NCBI GenBank assembly: GCA_022496185.1
Contig: WTXG01000574.1
Coordinates: 1-13,062, forward strand
Source: Multifurca ochricompacta
Lineage: Eukaryota; Basidiomycota; Agaricomycetes; Russulales; Russulaceae
Length of the DNA: 13,062 nucleotides
Direction: 5' to 3'
The notes under the pieces: generated by a model
Database searches by the model: none
Told to the model about the DNA's origin: nothing
What the model saw: the letters and a program-made list of their open reading frames with translations, nothing else
Shown here: in pieces, positions 8,091 through 13,062 of the stretch
Layout of the letters: each line of letters starts with the position of its first letter
Numbering within the stretch: the stretch's first letter is position 1
Position numbers and translations under genes: made by a program

Positions 8091-9725
8091 TTTTATACTG
8101 AGGATAATGCTGAGTTCGTGCAAGGTTCTTCCAGACTTGGGCATATGGAATTGCTAAATGCAGCAGGAGTCTCTTATAGAGATCCCCTGACTTTTCAGGA
8201 GGCAATGCAATCTGACAATGCCAGTGAATGGCTTGAGGCATGTAAATATGAAATTGATGCCTTAGATAAACTAGATGTGTGGCACCTTGAGGATCTTCCA
8301 AAAGGAAGAAAGGTGGTCAAGTCAAAATGGGTTTTTAAGCTGAAACCAGATGGACAGTTTCGTGCTAGGCTTGTGGCAAAGGGTTTCACCCAAATAGAAG
8401 GGGTGGACTTTGACGAAACTTTCTCTCCAGTCGCCAGATTTGAATCTCTAAGATTATTACTAGCACTAGCTACGCTAGAGGATTGGGAAATCCACCAAAT
8501 GGATGTCAAATCGGCATTCCTACATGGCAATCTGGAAGAAGAAATTTATATGGAGCAACCAGTTGGTTTCGTCATTGCTGGTCAAGAGTCCAAAGTTTGT
8601 AGGCTACAAAAAGCATTATATGGCCTCAAACAAGCATCCCGAGCATGGAATCTACAGTTCCATGCAGTTCTTAATGAACTGGGCTTTACTTGGACGTACT
8701 CTGATGCAGGAGTATATGTGTTTCATCAAAAGGAGGGGGATGATTCACTTTATGTCATTCTCTATGTAGATGACATTACTATACTTGGGTCTTCCAATGA
8801 TAAGATAACATGGCTGAAGTCAGCTCTATCTAATCGATATGAGATGACTGACTTGGGAGAAATCCAGTCATACCTTGGAGTTAACATCACCAGGGATCGT
8901 CCTAACAAGACACTGGAGATTGACCAAGCAGCCTACGTTTTATCTATTATTGAGAAGTTTGGGATGAGGGATTCCAACCAAGTATATACTCCTCTTCCCT
9001 CTGGTGCTGATGTACATCTGGTCAAGTTTGATGGCCAGGCATCTACTTCTGAAATAAAGAAGTACCAACAGTTGATGGGGTCTCTGCTATGGGTGCAGAT
9101 TGGAAGCAGACCCAACATCAGTTTTGCTGTGGTGCGCCTTAGTCAATATGCTTCCAACCCCTCTCAAGATCACATGCGACTTGCAAAATATGTCTTAAAG
9201 TATCTTAATAGTACAAAAGACTGCAAGTTACGCTATTCTGGAGGGAATGGGGAGAGTGGCCTTCATGGCTTTGCAGATTCTTCATGGGGAGATCAAGAAG
9301 ACTGCCACTCAACCTCAGGCTATGTGTTTTTCTTAGCAAATGGTGCCATATCTTGGTGTTCCAGAAAGCAGAAAACAGTAGCACAGTCCACCACTGAAGC
9401 TGAGTATATGAGCCTCTCTGAGGCTGCAAACCAGGCTGCGTGGTATAGGACTTTTATGGAGGAATTAGGGTATGAGGTATCCTCCCCTATACTACTCCAT
9501 TGTGACAATAAGGGTGCCGTAGATCTGGCATTAAACCCAGTCACAGGAAGGTGGTCAAAGCATATACCTATCAAGTACCATGCCATTAGGGGATACATTG
9601 AATCACACATAATTGAGTTAGTGCATACCCCCACAGGTGAGATGCTGGCAGATGGCTTTACTAAGTCTCTACCAAAAGCATCATTTGAAACCATGGTCAA
9701 TGGACTTGGACTTATGCTGGAATGA
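8091..9725 (+). pseudogene. Ty1/copia gag-pol, third part: reverse transcriptase and RNase H
   Basis: This is the 3' end of the polyprotein, in the same frame as 7386-8090. The open frame usually marked from 8118 begins at GTG and has no initiator of its own. The RT domain (about 8250-8990) has KSKWVFKLKPDGQ, RARLVAKGFTQ, the catalytic Asp in QMDVKSAFLHG (8502-8504), ALYGLKQASRAW and YVDD (8763-8774). The RNase H domain (about 9240-9690) keeps its acidic set: Asp in ADSSWG (9276-9278), Glu in STTEAEY (9396-9398), Asp in HCDN (9504-9506) and Asp in LADGFTK (9651-9653). It ends with a normal stop at 9723-9725. RT and RNase H themselves look intact, so the element was disabled by the upstream lesions. 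They would copy the element RNA into DNA within cytoplasmic particles. Confidence 0.93.
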
Positions 9726-9961
9726 GAGAGCTGGAATCTGGAGACTTTGAATACCAGTTTCACTTTCCCACCATGAGCAAAGTTCTCAACTTCGAGAGTG
9801 ATGCAAGAGGTGTGTATGGTTTCAGTTTGCATAAGCGAATCACCGCGATATGCCTCTGAACACCATGCCCTTCTCACTCTTGAGAGTTAGAGAAGTTGGA
9901 TCTCTGGCTGGCAATGTGCTCATTTAACTCATTTCCATCTATGACCAGATGCCTTCAGCAT
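9726..9961 (+). other. Copia 3' untranslated region
   Basis: 236 non-coding bases between the end of RNase H and the polypurine tract. No gene, motif or strong repeat was recognised here. Confidence 0.6.
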
Positions 9962-9968
9962 GGAGGGA
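9962..9968 (+). other. Copia polypurine tract
   Basis: GGAGGGA lies directly before the TGTTGA that opens the 3' LTR. This is where plus-strand DNA synthesis is primed in LTR retrotransposons. Its position fixes the LTR start. Confidence 0.7.
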
Positions 9969-9974
9969 TGTTGA
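9967..9974. repeat. Target site duplication, left copy (hAT-2)
   Basis: GATGTTGA, repeated exactly at 11418-11425. The last six bases are the start of the copia LTR. Confidence 0.92.
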
Positions 9975-10514
9975 TAGAGATCAGCAAGGGTTTTCATACC
10001 CATGTGGGTAAGTGCCGCGGGTTTTGACGGGTACGGGTACAGGTATACAACTCCCAACCCGCCAGAAACCCGTACCCGCACAGCGGGTTTGGCGGGTATA
10101 AGTGGCCATCAGTCATTGACAAGATCAGCAGAAATTTAATGATAAAATACATTTGTAGCAAACAAATGACTATATTTTATTTGATGTATGCTACAGGGTT
10201 TTTGTAAATATGTTCTAGTGTTATCCTATGAAATATCAAAGCAGATCAACGGTGCGATGTAAAATAAAAGTGTTATCAGTGATCCACTCTCTTGAAAATC
10301 ATGATGCAACTGTTTTATTAACGTGCGATCAATTCTGCCGGTCTGGCACTATCTAAAATACACTCTAGACTACTTTAGACTATTCTATAATCTAATTATC
10401 AAATTAGTTTACTGAAACAAGGCCCGCGTGTATCTACAGGCTGCATAGGGCAGCGACTACATTGGACCAGCATATTGGTCTGATCTCCTTCCTATTAAGG
10501 AAGGTTGACTTAAC

Positions 10515-10735
10515 AATCGCGGCTGCGATTTTCCATTGGTCTGACATGATTGTGATCACGCATAGATAACACAACAGAAACGCATTCACAAATTAATTAG
10601 ATACATAGAATATACATCTAAGATCTGACATATGATCAAATCACATCATTAAATGAGATAACGAGATAACGCGTTCGTTTAATCTAGTAGCTGATATAGT
10701 ACATCTAAAGTACAAGCCTGCGCCATGCCTGTTCC
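10515..10735. other. Segment present only in hAT-2
   Basis: About 220 AT-rich bases between the shared block ending GGTTGACTTAA and the internal unit. hAT-1 lacks them and joins the two sides more directly. No coding potential was seen. It may be ancestral sequence lost from hAT-1. Confidence 0.55.
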
Positions 10736-10925
10736 ACAAAATAAAATAAAATAAGAATGTAAATAAAGAATCAAATTAATCTTCTGAACATAAATCAGCA
10801 ATTATTGAGGGATCCTGAGTAGCCACAAATGAACGCGTTGTATCCAAGTGTGTATCTCCCAGACCGGGATGGTCCGGGCCGATTGTCCGAAATGCGTGAT
10901 GCAACCAAAGAACTTGCACGTGTTT
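10736..10925. repeat. Internal unit r1/r2 of hAT-2 (fused)
   Basis: It starts like r1 of hAT-1 (AATGTAAATAAAG) and ends like r2 (CTTGCACGTGTTTCATTTTATGGG). This fits recombination between, or duplication of, a single ancestral unit. A more distant unit follows at about 11096-11290. Confidence 0.6.
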
Positions 10926-10960
10926 CATTTTATGGGTAACCTGGGTATCAAAACAAATAT

Positions 10961-10986
10961 CCAGGGGTTACCCCTGCCAATCACTA
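10961..10986. repeat. Internal copy of the hAT right terminus (hAT-2)
   Basis: Starts CCAGGGGTTACCCCTG and ends GCCAATCACTA. It is a better copy of the family terminus than the actual right end of hAT-2. An element using it would be 1012 bp (9975-10986). Confidence 0.75.
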
Positions 10987-11322
10987 TACATTTGTCAATT
11001 ATTTTTGCATTCTGTGTGGTTATCTGACAGGCTTTTCATTCAATGTTCTATTACATCCTATCTAATCATCTCTGTATATTGGGGTGGATTTTAGTTGTGC
11101 TTGTATAGAATTGAGACCAGAATAATAAAATAAAAATGGAATAATGAATTATCTTAATCTTCTGAGCATAAAACAAGAGTCATTGAGGGATCTTAAGCAG
11201 CCATAAATGAACACGTTGTGTATCTCCTTGGTCCGGGATGGCCCGGGCCAGATATCCGAAATGCGTGATGCAAGTAAAGAACTTGCACGCGTTTAACACA
11301 GGCAACCCGCAGGTGACCTGCA

Positions 11323-11363
11323 GGTAACCCATGGGTTACCCATACCCGTAGTGACGGGTATGG
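11323..11363. repeat. Right subterminal palindromes of hAT-2
   Basis: GGTAACCCATGGGTTACC (11323-11340) is a perfect 18-bp palindrome. CCATACCCGT (11340-11349) and ACGGGTATGG (11354-11363) form a 10-bp stem with a 4-base loop. The right end of hAT-1 (about 7290-7340) has the same layout with some changes. Confidence 0.7.
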
Positions 11364-11417
11364 GTATGGGTACGGGTACCAATGAAGATACCCAGGGGTT
11401 ACCCCTGCTATTCACTA

Positions 11418-11425
11418 GATGTTGA
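11418..11425. repeat. Target site duplication, right copy (hAT-2)
   Basis: GATGTTGA, identical to 9967-9974. Confidence 0.92.
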
Positions 11426-11683
11426 ACACAGAAGATGTTCGGTGATGCTTCAGGCATCAGGTGATTAGATTAGCTACTTTGTAGATTAGATTAGATACCA
11501 GAGTTTCGGACTTTTACATTATCATTATTACTTTCTTTCTCACATTCCACAGTAGCTGACTGATACACCATGTAGCATGTGATTTCTGTAGTGGCCAATG
11601 GCCTTTCTCCCTCATGTTTATTGTTTGGACTTTGTCCAGCACTTGTGGACTTATTCCCAGTGCACAGACCATCCCTTGGATAG

Positions 11684-11690
11684 TATATAA
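11684..11690 (+). promoter_or_regulatory. TATA box of the copia 3' LTR
   Basis: TATATAAGGG in the right part of the LTR, followed by a T/C-rich start-like segment. This is the likely copia U3 promoter, on the plus strand as the gene is. Confidence 0.5.
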
Positions 11691-11737
11691 GGGTGTCTGT
11701 TTCGTCTCTTACACTTCAGAGTTTTCTTCACCTCTGA

Positions 11738-12320
11738 TGTTACGTCCGGTGCGGGACGTTCCACACGACTTGTGTGACAGCGTTTGTTCGTAATCAGATA
11801 AGGGATCAATGAGACCCCTTGGAGTTTAGACGGGAAGAGTCAAAGTCGACAAGGCTGTACTTGAAGACGATGTTAAGCGGAAAGTACCAGAAGTACCGAG
11901 ACAATCGAGTCAAGCATTCAAAGGGATGTCCAGAAGACAAGCACCGATGTATTCAATAAGTCGAGTCTGAAGTCTACAATGTAGTTACAGCGGACTTATA
12001 TACGTAAATCTAGTGGGCGTCTATAGATAAGATAGCTGAGTCAGGTGGGCCCAAATATACGAAAGCGGATGGTGTAAAGCCTAGCTTCTGATAGGGTACT
12101 AAGTAAGTGTCCGATCCTAAGATAAGAAGATAAAGAGATAAGAAGGCAAACATGAACAAGTAACGTGTCAACAGATGCAAACTGGATCACGGGGACGGAA
12201 GGAGAGCATGTGACAGATCCCAGGACGGGGATGTGATCAAGAAATGTAACTCGGGCGGTAACAAGGGATTCGCATTGGGGAGAGTAAAGAAAATGGGGTT
12301 GCTCGGCAGGGGTTGTAACA
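11738..12320 (-). repeat. LTR C, 3' LTR of a third gypsy element
   Basis: A 583-bp LTR of the A/B family with both inverted termini (TGTTACG at the left edge, TTGTAACA at the right). Its right side abuts a minus-strand polypurine tract, so it is the 3' LTR of an element that extends beyond the right end of the window. Its left side abuts truncated copia LTR; the last five bases there, TCTGA (11733-11737), would be the target duplication. The TATA box on the minus strand is at about 11997-12003. Confidence 0.85.
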
Positions 12321-12334
12321 TCACCCCCTCTTCT
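12321..12334 (-). other. Polypurine tract of gypsy element C
   Basis: The minus strand reads AGAAGAGGGGGTGA immediately before the LTR start TGTTAC. This fixes both the orientation and the 3' identity of LTR C. Confidence 0.72.
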
Positions 12335-12351
12335 GGTTCTAGCAGACCCGG

Positions 12352-12798
12352 CTAGAAGCGACTCGTACCGTCATCGTCTTGTATCAACTCCAGATAATCA
12401 TCGGCTACATTACGATCATCCAAAGTGTCGTTCTCCTTGTCTGAGTCTTGTGGACATCGGTGGGCGCGGAGGAATCCGTAAGGTCCGCGCTGACCACAGG
12501 AGTGACAGAGATCGTAGATGGGGCAGTCCAACTCCCTATGCCCCGCATTGTGGCGGAGACATTTACCGCACCAACCTGATGGGTTGATGATTGTCGGGGT
12601 AACGCCTACGCGGCGGAAGATGCAGAATCGGCTCCAATGTAAATTACTGCGGCAATGGCGGCACCACTTGTGATTGAGGGGACAGTTCCAGCTGATATGG
12701 TACTTACTGTCGCACCGCCAACATGTCTCCCCACGGGGATTCTCATGCATACGTGGCATCTCGAACCGATTCGGCAGAAGTGTCAGGGCAGCCCCCAA
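12352..12798 (-). CDS. Zinc-knuckle protein at the 3' end of gypsy element C
   Basis: A frame of 149 codons that ends 17 bases from the polypurine tract. It has two canonical CX2CX4HX4C knuckles (CWRCDSKYHISWNC, CRHCRSNLHWSRFC), a third of form CX2CX6HX4C (CGKCLRHNAGHRELDC), and a fourth cysteine cluster (CHSCGQRG…HRC). The tail is acidic (DSDKENDTLDD, QDDDG). CCHC knuckles bind single-stranded nucleic acid and are typical of Gag nucleocapsids. The formal start is TTG at 12798, and the coiled-coil frame at 12783-13061 overlaps it by 16 bases. The two are therefore probably one protein read across a -1 shift at a GGGGG run, or one gene broken by an indel. Its place next to the 3' LTR is odd for a gag. 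It could be an extra 3' gene of the family or the gag of a short, gag-only element. The function is unknown. Confidence 0.6.
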   Translation of the reverse strand: MGAALTLLPNRFEMPRMHENPRGETCWRCDSKYHISWNCPLNHKWCRHCRSNLHWSRFCIFRRVGVTPTIINPSGWCGKCLRHNAGHRELDCPIYDLCHSCGQRGPYGFLRAHRCPQDSDKENDTLDDRNVADDYLELIQDDDGTSRF

Positions 12799-13061
12799 TG
12801 ATCGTGGGGGAGGGGTCGCGCATAAGTGTCTGTGTACCTTTCTGCAATGGTCTGGTATGCGTCCCCAATCTCCAATCTCTTCCTGATCTCCGTCAACTCT
12901 TGCTCGACCTGGAACATTCCACTGGTCAACCTTGTCATCATCTTCGCATGTTCTTTATATTGTTTGTTGAGCGTCGTACGCAGCGTCAGGTTCTTGCACA
13001 GTCTCATCACCTCGGCTTTGAGACGCGGGAGTCGCATATCGTTCATCACTTCATCGATGGC
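12783..13061 (-). CDS. Coiled-coil-like N-terminal part of the zinc-knuckle protein (partial)
   Basis: Open on the minus strand from the window edge down to a TGA at 12783-12785, so its true start lies outside or at the ATG at 13044-13046. It is highly charged and helical, with regularly spaced Leu, Met and Val (LPRLKAEVMRLCKNLTLR, then VEQELTEIRKRLEIGDAY). This suggests a coiled coil, as in the N-terminal part of many Gag-like proteins. It ends ARPLPHDHWGLP, and the zinc-knuckle frame starts in the preceding 16 bases at -1 phase. No family was recognised. The pairing with the zinc-knuckle frame is inferred from overlap and order. Confidence 0.5.
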   Translation of the reverse strand, partial: AIDEVMNDMRLPRLKAEVMRLCKNLTLRTTLNKQYKEHAKMMTRLTSGMFQVEQELTEIRKRLEIGDAYQTIAERYTDTYARPLPHDHWGLP

Positions 13062-13062
13062 A

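Larger units (their letters stand above)
9975..11417. mobile_element. hAT-2: second copy of the non-autonomous hAT-like family
   Basis: A 1443-bp relative of 5934-7385 in the same orientation, bounded by the exact 8-bp duplication GATGTTGA. The left end reads TAGAGATCAGCAAGGG and the inverted right end TAGTGAATAGCAGGGG, more decayed than in hAT-1. The two copies align over the left 540 bp and over the right 650 bp. They differ in the middle: hAT-2 has a private segment (about 10515-10735), and one unit where hAT-1 has two. It encodes no transposase. Different target sites and different decay show two separate insertions, not a duplication of this locus. Confidence 0.87.
9969..11737 (+). repeat. 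Copia 3' LTR, split by hAT-2 and cut by LTR C
   Basis: The LTR begins TGTTGA (9969-9974), is interrupted by hAT-2, and resumes after the second target duplication as ACACAGAAG (11426 onward). It runs to 11737, where gypsy LTR C begins. About 318 bp of it are left; the CA end is not reached, so it is truncated. A TATA box lies at 11684-11690. The matching 5' LTR is not in the window because copia is truncated at 4024. Confidence 0.72.

Noticed and set aside
9320..9877. 185-codon minus-strand frame
   Set aside because: It is antisense to the copia RNase H domain, whose catalytic residues are all visible on the plus strand.
67..11566. 13-bp match AGCTGACTGATAC shared by LTR D (67-79) and the copia LTR (11554-11566)
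   Set aside because: A match of this length is expected by chance in a window of this size, and the surrounding sequence does not align.
3432..12320. LTRs B and C as the two ends of one gypsy element containing the copia
   Set aside because: In element order B is a 5' LTR whose internal side faces left, and C is a 3' LTR whose internal side faces right. They point away from the copia, so they belong to two different elements.
1..13062. CRISPR arrays, rRNA genes, tRNA genes or bacterial operon signals
   Set aside because: No regularly spaced short repeats, no rRNA-like conserved blocks and no cloverleaf with a TTCGANTC box were noticed. The content is eukaryotic retroelement sequence.

Overview
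The window carries no recognisable host gene. It looks like a repeat-rich, probably heterochromatic, piece of a fungal nuclear genome, most likely a basidiomycete (Agaricomycetes). The basis is the protein style of the retroelements, above all the Ty3/gypsy Gag-protease-RT segment with its ILGYPW, FSEEESHRFPPERPWDHAIDLLPD and EFLEEHLAKGYIR blocks; this is recognised by eye, not by a search. At least six nested transposable-element insertions account for nearly every base.

Layout. 1-457: right-hand part of an LTR (called D here), which ends inside the RT gene of a minus-strand gypsy element. 463-2724: that gypsy element (A), a frameshifted gag plus protease and the start of RT, all broken. 2788-3367: its 5' LTR. 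3368-3431: a 64-bp leader of a second element of the same family. 3432-4023: that element's 5' LTR (B). 4024-5933 and 7386-9725: a plus-strand Ty1/copia gag-pol gene, cut at its 5' end by LTR B and split in the integrase domain by a 1452-bp non-autonomous hAT-like transposon (5934-7385, 8-bp target duplication CACATATA). 9726-9968: copia 3' untranslated region and polypurine tract. 9969-11737: copia 3' LTR, split after its sixth base by a second copy of the same hAT-like family (9975-11417, target duplication GATGTTGA). 11738-12320: LTR C, the 3' LTR of a third element of the A/B gypsy family. 12324-13062: the 3' end of that element, with an unusual coiled-coil plus zinc-knuckle reading frame on the minus strand, open at the window edge.

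Inferred order of events: copia landed first. It was then hit independently by the two hAT copies, by gypsy B (in gag) and by gypsy C (in the 3' LTR). Gypsy A inserted into the leader of B, and LTR D inserted into A. None of the proteins looks functional as it stands: copia has DSG to DSR in its protease, an in-frame TGA and the hAT insertion; gypsy A has several frameshifts, a TGA and a truncation.

The least ordinary parts are (i) the hAT family, with GGGTA-type subterminal arrays, an internal second right terminus and ~198-bp internal repeats, and (ii) the 3'-terminal zinc-knuckle frame of the gypsy family. Many of the open frames start at GTG or TTG and have no credible initiation codon, so open reading here reflects decay rather than expression.
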